Shown here piece by piece: positions 57,373 through 64,000 of a DNA stretch of 64,000 nt (position 1 is the stretch's first letter; each line of letters begins with the position of its first letter). Under the pieces are notes generated by a model that saw only the letters and a program-made list of their open reading frames with translations, was not told the DNA's origin and did not search any database. The stretch is from an uncultured Verrucomicrobia subdivision 3 bacterium (GTDB lineage Bacteria > Verrucomicrobiota > Verrucomicrobiia > Limisphaerales > UBA11358), in assembly GCA_903858275.1 (NCBI GenBank), contig CAIOIC010000089.1:1-64000 (forward strand), read 5' to 3'. Made by a program: the position numbers and the translations under genes.

Positions 57373-58971
57373 ATGCTCCGGCGCTTTCCAAAACTCAGTC
57401 TGCTGGCCGCTTTTATCCTGAGCGGCGTCAGCAGCCAGGCGACCGCGCTTGATGATATCGGAGTAACGCTGCTGCGGGAGATGACAACCAATTTGAACGG
57501 TTCCGGCATTCGAATGGCACAAGCGGAAGCCAATACCGACGGCAACACAAATCATCCGAGCGCCTTTGAAGTCAATCCCGCCGCCGACCCAGTTCAGCAG
57601 CCGATAAATCTTTTTACCTACTATTCCAGCCTTGGCTCAACGAACGGTTTTCCGAACGCCGCCGGCGCCGAGTCGGGACATGCGAATATCGTGGGCGGTA
57701 TTATTTATGGCCGCACCAACGGCGTAGCCCCGAATGTAGCGCATGTAGATAATTTTGATGCAGATTACTTCATCCAATCCTATTATGATGCTTTAAGTAA
57801 TCTGGTTGTTGCCTTGCCGCCAACCAACATCAACGATTCAATAATAAATCAAAGTTTCACTTTCGGAAACTTATCCGCCAGCGACCAACGAATCGTCGAC
57901 GCAGCTTACGATGATTACGCGGGGTCAAATAATTCGTTTTTTGTATCCGCCGCGTGTAATTACTCGATAAGGCGCCGGGTTTGCGCCCCCGGCACGGCGT
58001 ATAATTGCATCAGCGTGGCAGCTTATGGCGGGGACTCGAGCATCGGTCCGACCATTGACAATGGCCGCAGCAAGCCGGACATCACCGCACCCGCTAATGC
58101 AACCAGTAGTTCCACACCCCAAGTTTCCGGCGTGGCGGCGTTGCTGATGCAGGCCGCGCGGCGCGGCGACGGTGGGAGTGACACCAATGCCGCCGCGGAT
58201 TTGCGAACGATCAAGGCGCTGCTGCTCAACGGCGCGGTGAAACCGGCGAACTGGACGAACTCAAGTTCCTCGCCGCTCGACGCACGTTACGGCGCGGGGG
58301 TGGTAAACGCGTTTAATGCCCACAGGCAACTCGCGGGCGGCAAACAAATTTTTTGCGCGGCAAATCCGGTCGCCAGCGGCGGGGCGCATCCGCCGGTGGC
58401 GGAAACCAATTCCGTGGCCGCCACCAGCGGCTGGAGTTGGGAAAGCATTTCCAGCAGCGCGACGGACGACGCAGTGAATCATTATTTCTTCAATGTTTCC
58501 AACGGCATGACCACGGTCACACTGGTCTGGAACCGCCAATACGGCCAGTCCAACATCAACAACCTCGACTTGTTTTTGCTCAACGCCGCCAACAGCAATC
58601 TCGTCGCCGGCAGCACCAGCCGCGTGGACAATGTCGAGCACCTCTTCCTCCCGCAGCTGCCGGCGGGACGCTATGATTTGCAGGTCTTGAAATACGGCGG
58701 CACGAATGTGGTCAGCGATGGAGAAACTTACGCGCTGGCATTTGCCTTCGTTTCGCCGGAACCAAACCTGACGAAGTCCGGCGCCAACCTGACTTTGACC
58801 TGGCCGGTTTATCCCGCCGGTTTCCGCGCCGAGGCGGCGACCAATCTGGTTGCGCCCACCTGGATCACGAATGATCTGCCAGCCCCGGCCATCACGAACA
58901 ACAGGAACAGCCTGATTTTGCAGGCGACGAATGCTTTCCAGTTTTTCCGCCTGCGCAGTCCGGATTTTTGA
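57373..58971 (+). CDS. Secreted subtilase-like (S8) protein with altered triad
   Basis: A 532-residue exported protein with signal peptide (LSLLAAFILSGVSSQATA). The middle resembles subtilisin-like proteases: His103 in ESGHANIVGG fits the catalytic His, Asn159 in INQSF fits the oxyanion site, and Ser245 in ATSSSTPQVSG aligns with GTSxAxPxVxG. The position of the catalytic Asp (usually xAVxDTG) reads GIRMAQAEA, with Glu52 instead, so activity is doubtful. The second half is beta-rich (LDLFLLNAANSNLVAGS). It ends with a 60-residue module (NLTLTWP...AEAATNL...FQFFRLRSP) that I recall as a common C-terminus of secreted Verrucomicrobiota proteins, possibly a sorting domain. Start 57373 is chosen for the signal peptide. 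Confidence 0.75.
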   Translation: MLRRFPKLSLLAAFILSGVSSQATALDDIGVTLLREMTTNLNGSGIRMAQAEANTDGNTNHPSAFEVNPAADPVQQPINLFTYYSSLGSTNGFPNAAGAESGHANIVGGIIYGRTNGVAPNVAHVDNFDADYFIQSYYDALSNLVVALPPTNINDSIINQSFTFGNLSASDQRIVDAAYDDYAGSNNSFFVSAACNYSIRRRVCAPGTAYNCISVAAYGGDSSIGPTIDNGRSKPDITAPANATSSSTPQVSGVAALLMQAARRGDGGSDTNAAADLRTIKALLLNGAVKPANWTNSSSSPLDARYGAGVVNAFNAHRQLAGGKQIFCAANPVASGGAHPPVAETNSVAATSGWSWESISSSATDDAVNHYFFNVSNGMTTVTLVWNRQYGQSNINNLDLFLLNAANSNLVAGSTSRVDNVEHLFLPQLPAGRYDLQVLKYGGTNVVSDGETYALAFAFVSPEPNLTKSGANLTLTWPVYPAGFRAEAATNLVAPTWITNDLPAPAITNNRNSLILQATNAFQFFRLRSPDF

Positions 58972-59782
58972 AATGGCCGCCAAGCTGGTCCAGCGCGAAG
59001 TGCCGGCCGATCGGGTAGCTGTTTGAAATGGCCACCGTGATGAAGTTTTTCGCGATTTCCACGGCCTGCGGCAAGTCGCAACCCAACGCCAGCGCGGCGC
59101 AAATCGCTGCAGAATAGGTGCAGCCGGTGCCATGCGTGGAAACGCCCCGCACAAACGGCGCGGACAACAGCAACTCGGTTTCGCCATCGAAAAAAACATC
59201 AATCGCCTCCCGGGAGTTTTTTAGGTGACCGCCCTTGACCAAGGCCGCACAGCCGTAGCGCAAAACGATTTTGCGCGCGGCGGAGCGCAAATCTTCCGGC
59301 GAGGAGATTTTTTGTTCCGCGAGGATTTCCGCCTCGTCCAGATTCGGCGTGACGAGCGCGGCGAGCGGCAGAAGTTTTTCTTTCAAAACTTTTTCCGCCG
59401 AAGGTTTCAGCAAGCGGGCGCCGCTAGTGGAGATCATCACAGGGTCTACGACCAGTTTTAAGTTTTGAGTTTTAAGTTTTGAGTTTCGAAAAATGCTCGC
59501 CACGGCCGAAATGTTTTCCGCCGAGAACAGCATTCCGGTTTTAACCGCCGAGGGCGGCAGCTCCGCAAAAACGGCCTCGATTTGCCGGCGCAACATTTTG
59601 GGCGAACACGGTTCCACACCGAGGACACGCTTCGGATTTTGCGCCGTGAGACAGGCGATGGCGCTGGTGCCGTGGACGCCAAGGGCGGCAAAGGTTTTCA
59701 GGTCAGCTTGAATACCGGCGCCGCCGCCGCTGTCGGAGCCGGCGATGGTCAGGGCGACGGGCCGTGGTCTGCGTTTTGTCAT
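58892..59782 (-). CDS. thiD: Hydroxymethylpyrimidine/phosphomethylpyrimidine kinase
   Basis: A ribokinase-fold ThiD of thiamine synthesis. Motifs are LTIAGSDSGGGAGIQADLKTF (about 11-31), GTSAIACLTAQN, VVDPVMISTSGARLL, VTPNLDEAEIL and the anion hole THGTGCTYSAAICAALA. At 296 residues it is about 30 longer than usual. The Cys-rich tail after ALDQLGGHF (GKTGKHSSPAKSGCSCCS) is read through DNA that also encodes the end of the convergent subtilase-like gene (80-base overlap), so the tail probably arose by loss of an earlier stop. NSKLKTQNLK is encoded by a 7-bp array. It starts at ATG 59782. Confidence 0.93.
   Translation of the reverse strand: MTKRRPRPVALTIAGSDSGGGAGIQADLKTFAALGVHGTSAIACLTAQNPKRVLGVEPCSPKMLRRQIEAVFAELPPSAVKTGMLFSAENISAVASIFRNSKLKTQNLKLVVDPVMISTSGARLLKPSAEKVLKEKLLPLAALVTPNLDEAEILAEQKISSPEDLRSAARKIVLRYGCAALVKGGHLKNSREAIDVFFDGETELLLSAPFVRGVSTHGTGCTYSAAICAALALGCDLPQAVEIAKNFITVAISNSYPIGRHFALDQLGGHFKNPDCAGGKTGKHSSPAKSGCSCCS
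59454..59488. repeat. Heptamer array (AGTTTTA/G type x5) inside thiD
   Basis: Units AGTTTTA, AGTTTTG, AGTTTTA, AGTTTTG, AGTTTCG, coding for RNSKLKTQNLKL. The alternation of A and G at the last base avoids the TAA that a pure AGTTTTA array would create on the thiD strand. Confidence 0.9.
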
Positions 59783-59846
59783 GCGCAGAATTTAGCGGAG
59801 GCACGGACAACTTGAAACTTGGAACTTACCCCGCCATCTTGGGGGC

Positions 59847-61577
59847 ATGGACAAAGCCAAAGTTGCGGAGATTATCGGCGAAATCGGCATGCTGCTGGAA
59901 TTGAAGGGCGAAAATCCGTTCAAAACCCGCGCCTACGCCAACGGCGCACGAATCATCGAAGGATTGAATGAGCCGCTGGCGAAGCTGGTGGCGGAAAAAC
60001 GGCTGGCCGAAATCAAGGGCATCGGCGCGGCGCTGGAGCAGAAAATCACGGAGCTGGTAGAGACGGGGAAACTGAAATACTACAAGGAGTTAAAGGGTTC
60101 GATTCCACCGGGATTGCTGGAAATGCTGGAGATTTCCGGTCTTGGCCCGAAAAAGATTCAAGCACTGAACAAGAAGCTCGGCATTGATTCGATTGAAAAA
60201 CTGGAAGCCGAGTGCAAGGCCGGCAAGGTGGCGGAGCTGGACGGTTTCGGCGAGAAGACGCAGGCGAATATTTTGGAAGGCATCGCACTGAAACGGACTT
60301 ATGCCAGCAAGCATCTGCTGAGCGACGCGTGGCGGGCGGCGGAGCCGTTGCTGGAAAACTTGCGACAGCATCCCGACGTAATCCGATGCAGCACGGCTGG
60401 GAGTTTGCGGCGGTTCAAGGAGGTCATCGGCGACATTGATTTGCTGGCATCGTCGAAACACGCGGCGAGCGTCATTGAATTTTTTGTTTCGCAGCCGGGC
60501 ATTGTGAAGGTGCTGGCGAAAGGCGAAACGAAGGCAAGCGTGATTTTAGAGGGCGGCATCCAGTGCGACCTGCGGGTGGTGAGCGATGCGGAATTTCCAT
60601 TCGCTCTGGCCTATTTCACCGGCAGCAAGGAACACAACATTGTGATGCGGCAACGGGCGATCCAGCGCGGTTGGCGGCTGAATGAATACGGCTTGTTCAA
60701 GTCGAAGGAAGAAACGCGCGACGCCAAGCTGCTCGTGCCGTGCAAATCGGAGGAAGACATTTTCGCCAAGCTGGACCTGGCTTTTGTGCCGCCGGAACTG
60801 CGCGAGGATCACAGAGAATTTTCAGCGGCAGAAAATAATGAGTTGCCAAAGCTGGTTGAGTGGTCGGATTTGAAAGGCGCGCTGCACAACCATTCAAATT
60901 GGAGCGACGGGCACGACACACTGGAGGAAATCGCGGAGTTCATGGACGGTCTGGGGCTTGAATACTGGGCCATCACCGACCACTCCAAGTCATCGTATCA
61001 GGCGAATGGGCTGGAGGCGACGCGGTTGCGGCAACAGATGGCGGAAATAAAAAAAATAAATGCGCGACTGGCCGGTGAAGGCCGGGATTTCCGGCTGTTG
61101 ACGGGCAGTGAAGTGGACATTTTGAAGGACCGGCTGGATTTCGACGATGATGTGCTCGCGGAACTGGAAGTAGTGGTCGCCAGTCTCCATGTTCCGTCGA
61201 GCCGCGAGGCGGAAAACACTAAACGGCTGATTCGCGCGGCGGAAAATCCGTTGGTCCATATTCTCGGTCATCCGACGGGACGACTGCTGCTGGAGCGCGA
61301 GCCGTATCCGGTCAACATTTCGGCGGTGATTGACGCCTGTGCGGCAACGGGAACATGGATTGAGTTGAACTGCAATCCGCATCGGATGGATTTGGACTGG
61401 CGCAACTGGCTCTATGCCAAGAGCAAAGGGGTAAAATGCGCCATTAATCCCGACGCGCACCGGAATATGCATGCCGGTTTTTTACGGCTAGGGGCAGGCA
61501 TTGCCAGGAAAGGCTGGCTGCAAAAGACGGACGTGGTGAACACGCTGTCGTTAAAATCATTAGTTTCTGAATTGTAA
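59847..61577 (+). CDS. polX: Family X DNA polymerase with PHP domain
   Basis: A 576-residue bacterial PolX. Residues 1-80 are the 8-kDa domain (KVAEIIGEIGMLLELKGENPFKTRAYANGAR) and helix-hairpin-helix motifs (IKGIGAALEQKI; ISGLGPKKIQALNKKLGI). Residues about 150-320 are the nucleotidyltransferase palm with STAGSLRRFKEVIGDIDLLAS (Asp pair in GDIDLL) and the third Asp in IQCDLRVV. Residues about 340-576 are a PHP domain with metal-binding HNHSNWSDGHDT, AITDHSKS, LTGSEVDI and INPDAHR. It fills short gaps in base excision repair and has a 3'-5' exonuclease in the PHP part. It is divergent from thiD across 64 bases. Confidence 0.96.
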   Translation: MDKAKVAEIIGEIGMLLELKGENPFKTRAYANGARIIEGLNEPLAKLVAEKRLAEIKGIGAALEQKITELVETGKLKYYKELKGSIPPGLLEMLEISGLGPKKIQALNKKLGIDSIEKLEAECKAGKVAELDGFGEKTQANILEGIALKRTYASKHLLSDAWRAAEPLLENLRQHPDVIRCSTAGSLRRFKEVIGDIDLLASSKHAASVIEFFVSQPGIVKVLAKGETKASVILEGGIQCDLRVVSDAEFPFALAYFTGSKEHNIVMRQRAIQRGWRLNEYGLFKSKEETRDAKLLVPCKSEEDIFAKLDLAFVPPELREDHREFSAAENNELPKLVEWSDLKGALHNHSNWSDGHDTLEEIAEFMDGLGLEYWAITDHSKSSYQANGLEATRLRQQMAEIKKINARLAGEGRDFRLLTGSEVDILKDRLDFDDDVLAELEVVVASLHVPSSREAENTKRLIRAAENPLVHILGHPTGRLLLEREPYPVNISAVIDACAATGTWIELNCNPHRMDLDWRNWLYAKSKGVKCAINPDAHRNMHAGFLRLGAGIARKGWLQKTDVVNTLSLKSLVSEL

Positions 61578-61664
61578 CAATAGATTTCTACAATAGTAGT
61601 ATAGCATGTCGATTGATTTGAATTAATGCATGGGGCAACAAAGGATTAATGAGATAAATATATT

Positions 61665-61693
61665 TTGACGAGTCGCTTGGCAGACTGTTAGAC
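61665..61693 (+). promoter_or_regulatory. Candidate promoter of the outer-membrane beta-barrel gene
   Basis: TTGACG (61665-61670) is followed after 18 bases by TAGACT (61689-61694), about 75 bases upstream of the start codon, in an AT-rich 190-base gap. The -35 matches 5 of 6 and the -10 matches 4 of 6 consensus bases. The end is given one base short of the -10 box; the call is tentative. Confidence 0.3.
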
Positions 61694-61769
61694 TTCAAAC
61701 TAATTCGGCTATGGGCGCTTTTTTTGAATGGCATACGTCGCACATGGTCAAAAGAAAATTCAGATTTAT

Positions 61770-63182
61770 ATGAAGAAAGTTTTTGTCTCTGCCGGAATGT
61801 TGGTAGCGGGTTTTGCCGGACTGCAAACAGCACTGGCCGCGGGGCCGGACCTGGTTTCGCCCAAGGCGTGGAATGTATCCGCAACCCTTCGCGGCTTTTA
61901 CGACGACAATTATAACATCTCCGGCACTGGTAGAGGCAGCTTCGGGGCAGAGCTTGTGCCAACGATTTCCCTGCATGTCCCCATGAGGCAAACCGATTTC
62001 GGGATGCGCTACACTTACGGGCTTTATTATTATCAAGATCGGGATGCCGCAGGAATGGATCCGTTTGACCAGACCCATCAGTTGAATCTCTGGCTGGATC
62101 ACGCCTTCAACCAACGCTGGAAAGCAAATATTACTGATACCGTGGCCGTTGGTCAGGAGCCGGAATTACTAAGGTCAACGTCAGGGGGGGGGGCGGCTGT
62201 GCCTTACCGCGTTTCAGGCAACAACCTGGCCAATCACGCAACTGCCACCTTGAGCACGGAATGGACCCGCCTCTTCAGCACTTCGCTCAGCTATGGCAAT
62301 AATTTTTACGATTACGAAAACAGTGGAACGACTTTAGGCGGGATAGCTCCAACACCGCAATTTCCACCGCAATTTCCGATTTTGCCAGTTGGCACACCCG
62401 GCGGTTCAGGTTTTCAAGCTCTGTCAGCAAACCCCACTTTAGCGGGCACATTAAACCGGATTGAGCAGAATATATCCCTGGATTTACAGTGGCATTTTAG
62501 ACCGGAGACCATTGGCTTTGTCGGATATAATTTTAGCTGGGTGAATTACATCGGAAACGAGCCGATCGGCGTTTTCAATTATTACAACTCGACTTATCCG
62601 GCGCTTTCATCACCCCATTCGGTGGTTTACCGCAGCGATTCCCGCGACAGCTATTCTCACTACGCCTACCTCGGTGTGCAGCATCAATTTTCCGCCAACT
62701 TGAGTGGCTCCGTTAGAGGCGGTGTTTCTTACACGGACAGCTACAACGATCCATTGCAAGCAACGACATCGCTCGCCCCCTATGCGGATTTGTCGTTAAG
62801 CTACACCTACATTCCGGGCAGCTATGTTCAGCTTGGATTCACGCATGACATCAACGCCACCGATATAGCGTCAGTTAACTCCGTCACAGGTTCGTTGACG
62901 CAATATCAGGAAAGCTCCGTGATTTACGCAAGCCTCAATCACCGGATCAATCCCCGATTGCTAGGCACCATCATCGGCCGCTGCCAATATTCGACCTATC
63001 AGGGTGGTGTCAGCGACAGTGTCTCCGACACGGATTTCAGCCTCGGCGTCAATCTGCGTTATCAGTTTAACACCCACTTCTCAGCCGATGTCGGCTATAA
63101 CTTCGACAACCTGACCTCTGGCATTGATGGCCGCACTTATTCGCGCAACCGGGTCTATTTGGGTCTGGGTGCAAATTATTAA
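61770..63182 (+). CDS. Outer-membrane beta-barrel protein (exopolysaccharide-locus type)
   Basis: A 470-residue outer-membrane protein with signal peptide (KKVFVSAGMLVAGFAGLQTALA). The mature part is a series of amphipathic strands rich in Tyr, Asn and Ser (DFGMRYTYGLYYYQDRD, TIGFVGYNFSWVNYIG, YAYLGVQHQFSANLSGSVRGG, SLNHRINPRLLGTIIGR). It ends in NRVYLGLGANY, whose terminal aromatic residue is the usual barrel signal. It precedes a Wzz-type gene by 80 bases, so it may be an export or assembly component of an exopolysaccharide machine. A run of ten G bases lies inside the gene. ATG 61770 is chosen for the signal peptide; the frame is open from 61728. Confidence 0.85.
   Translation: MKKVFVSAGMLVAGFAGLQTALAAGPDLVSPKAWNVSATLRGFYDDNYNISGTGRGSFGAELVPTISLHVPMRQTDFGMRYTYGLYYYQDRDAAGMDPFDQTHQLNLWLDHAFNQRWKANITDTVAVGQEPELLRSTSGGGAAVPYRVSGNNLANHATATLSTEWTRLFSTSLSYGNNFYDYENSGTTLGGIAPTPQFPPQFPILPVGTPGGSGFQALSANPTLAGTLNRIEQNISLDLQWHFRPETIGFVGYNFSWVNYIGNEPIGVFNYYNSTYPALSSPHSVVYRSDSRDSYSHYAYLGVQHQFSANLSGSVRGGVSYTDSYNDPLQATTSLAPYADLSLSYTYIPGSYVQLGFTHDINATDIASVNSVTGSLTQYQESSVIYASLNHRINPRLLGTIIGRCQYSTYQGGVSDSVSDTDFSLGVNLRYQFNTHFSADVGYNFDNLTSGIDGRTYSRNRVYLGLGANY
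62184..62193 (+). repeat. Poly-G tract (G10) inside the beta-barrel gene
   Basis: Ten consecutive G bases encode part of STSGGGAAVP, about residue 140. In this sequence the tract is in the length that keeps the frame open. Tracts of this size in surface-protein genes are typical slipped-strand sites. Confidence 0.85.
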
Positions 63183-63219
63183 GTGGAAATCTGACATAAA
63201 CATGGTTTGAACACCAGGT

Positions 63220-63256
63220 TGGGAGCCGAGTCTAACGAAGGCTCCCATTATTTTTT
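63220..63256 (+). terminator. Rho-independent terminator after the beta-barrel gene
   Basis: An 8-bp perfect stem (TGGGAGCC, 63220-63227, with GGCTCCCA, 63240-63247) and a 12-base loop, followed by TTATTTTTT. It lies 37 bases after the stop and just before the Wzz-type ATG, so it probably reduces or attenuates transcription into that gene. Confidence 0.8.
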
Positions 63257-63262
63257 AGACAT

Positions 63263-64000
63263 ATGGAACAAGAAAAAACTTTTACGCCGCCAGAAGCCCG
63301 GGTGCATTTTTTGGATTACTGGCGGGTCATTCGCATTCGCAAGGCGATTATCATCACGGTGTTTCTTATCACCGCCATCATCGCCACGGCGGTGACCTTC
63401 ATTCTGCCGGAGTCCTTCGCCAGCACCTGCCGCATCAAGGTGGAAAACGACTTTACCGACACCTTGGGATCCAGTGCCATAACGCCTTCAATGATGCCGT
63501 ATGACCCCTATTTCATCCAAACGACCTTTGAAATCATGCAGTCGCAACTGGTGCTGAGCAACGTCATCAGCGCCATGAATTTGAACATCGAATGGGGCAA
63601 AAAATATTTTAACGGTGAAACGCTCAAGACGGCAGAAACCATGACCATCCTCAAGGGACGCATGAGCCTCGCCCCCGTGCGCAACACCAAACTCATCGCC
63701 ATCACGGTTTATAGCGATGACGCCAAGGAAGCCGCCGTGCTGGCCAATACCATTGCCGCCGCCTATAAAGCCTATCGGCTGGAGTCGCGACAACAGGTGG
63801 TATCTAAAGGGCTTGAAGCCTTAAAGGAACAATACCAACAAGAGGAACTCCAGATTCAGGCCACCCAGCAGAAGGTAGACAAACTGCGGCATGAACTGGG
63901 CATCAATGAAAACACCGCCAATGCCGCCGGTCCCACCCCGACTCTCAACAGCGACGAACTGCAAAAAATTCACGCGCAAATGCTCGATGGCGAACACAAC
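63263..64000 (+). CDS. Wzz-type polysaccharide chain-length/co-polymerase protein (3' end beyond window)
   Basis: The first 246 codons of a gene that runs off the right edge with no stop. After a 15-residue cytoplasmic start (VHFLDYWRVIRIRK) there is one helix (AIIITVFLITAIIATAVTFIL, about 27-47). A Wzz domain follows (ESFASTCRIKVENDF, YDPYFIQTTFEIMQSQLVLSNVI) with a coiled-coil region from about 175 (EALKEQYQQEELQIQATQQKV). This is the usual layout of polysaccharide co-polymerases that set chain length in Wzx/Wzy systems; a C-terminal tyrosine-kinase domain may follow beyond the window. It opens what is probably an exopolysaccharide gene cluster. Confidence 0.9.
   Translation, partial: MEQEKTFTPPEARVHFLDYWRVIRIRKAIIITVFLITAIIATAVTFILPESFASTCRIKVENDFTDTLGSSAITPSMMPYDPYFIQTTFEIMQSQLVLSNVISAMNLNIEWGKKYFNGETLKTAETMTILKGRMSLAPVRNTKLIAITVYSDDAKEAAVLANTIAAAYKAYRLESRQQVVSKGLEALKEQYQQEELQIQATQQKVDKLRHELGINENTANAAGPTPTLNSDELQKIHAQMLDGEHN

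Noticed and set aside
1-64000. tRNA, rRNA and insertion-sequence genes
   Set aside because: No tRNA-like T-loop and acceptor pairs, no rRNA conserved blocks and no transposase-like protein were recognised on either strand by reading.

Overview
The window looks like chromosomal DNA of a Verrucomicrobiota bacterium, most likely a Pedosphaera/Limisphaerales-type (subdivision 3) soil or freshwater organism. This rests on the moderately high GC, the mix of housekeeping genes with secreted polysaccharide-degrading enzymes and sulfatases, very large Asn/Thr-rich DUF11 surface proteins, and a Lys-rich micro-protein (KSPKANQKK type) that I associate with this phylum. No rRNA, tRNA, CRISPR array, transposase or prophage was recognised.

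Layout. 1-6339 (minus) is the first 2113 codons of a giant secreted repeat protein that runs off the left edge. 6.5-11.6 kb holds a zinc-ribbon protein with a probable frameshift, a BaiN/HI0933-type flavoprotein, a nitronate monooxygenase, rsmH, infA and an RRM protein. 11.8-14.9 kb is an RNA/chaperone neighbourhood: two Lys-rich micro-genes with matching 5' leaders and 3' hairpins frame a small conserved protein, a one-helix membrane peptide, a DEAD-box helicase and a J-domain protein. 15-24.5 kb is mixed: esterase, NIPSNAP protein, heparinase II/III-like lyase, PhnA-like protein, uvrB, SMP-30 lactonase, holin-family membrane protein, trmB and an MTA/SAH nucleosidase-like gene.

24.6-31.5 kb is a five-gene glycan-degradation operon (GH26, LamG protein, five-bladed-propeller hydrolase, sulfatase, DUF5060/GH5-like hydrolase). 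Its genes overlap or nearly abut, and it lies between the intact nucleosidase gene and a truncated relative of that gene's 5' end. 31.7-47.0 kb continues on the minus strand: lipoprotein, PolB-like exonuclease, rimO, a TPR-like protein with ABC-2 permease and ATPase, a DUF2442/DUF4160 pair, a heavy-metal P-type ATPase, and an SPFH block (HflK, HflC, a large membrane SPFH protein) with a second ABC-2-like permease. 47.2-61.6 kb is mostly housekeeping: dicarboxylate symporter, purSQL, clpP, NUDIX, a small phosphatase, rsmA, a class III aminotransferase, queE, a subtilase-like secreted protein, thiD and polX. The right edge begins an exopolysaccharide locus (outer-membrane beta-barrel, then a Wzz-type chain-length protein cut by the edge).

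The most unusual signal is a layer of small repeats between 32 and 60 kb. Arrays of four to five 7-bp units, with different unit sequences, sit in frame inside conserved genes (rimO twice, an ABC ATPase, purL, an aminotransferase twice, queE, thiD) and between genes. Larger composite palindromes built from 7- to 10-bp units fill gaps between co-directional genes and supply several stop codons. Short AGCxGxC...GCxGCTGCTAC palindromes are also found inside genes.
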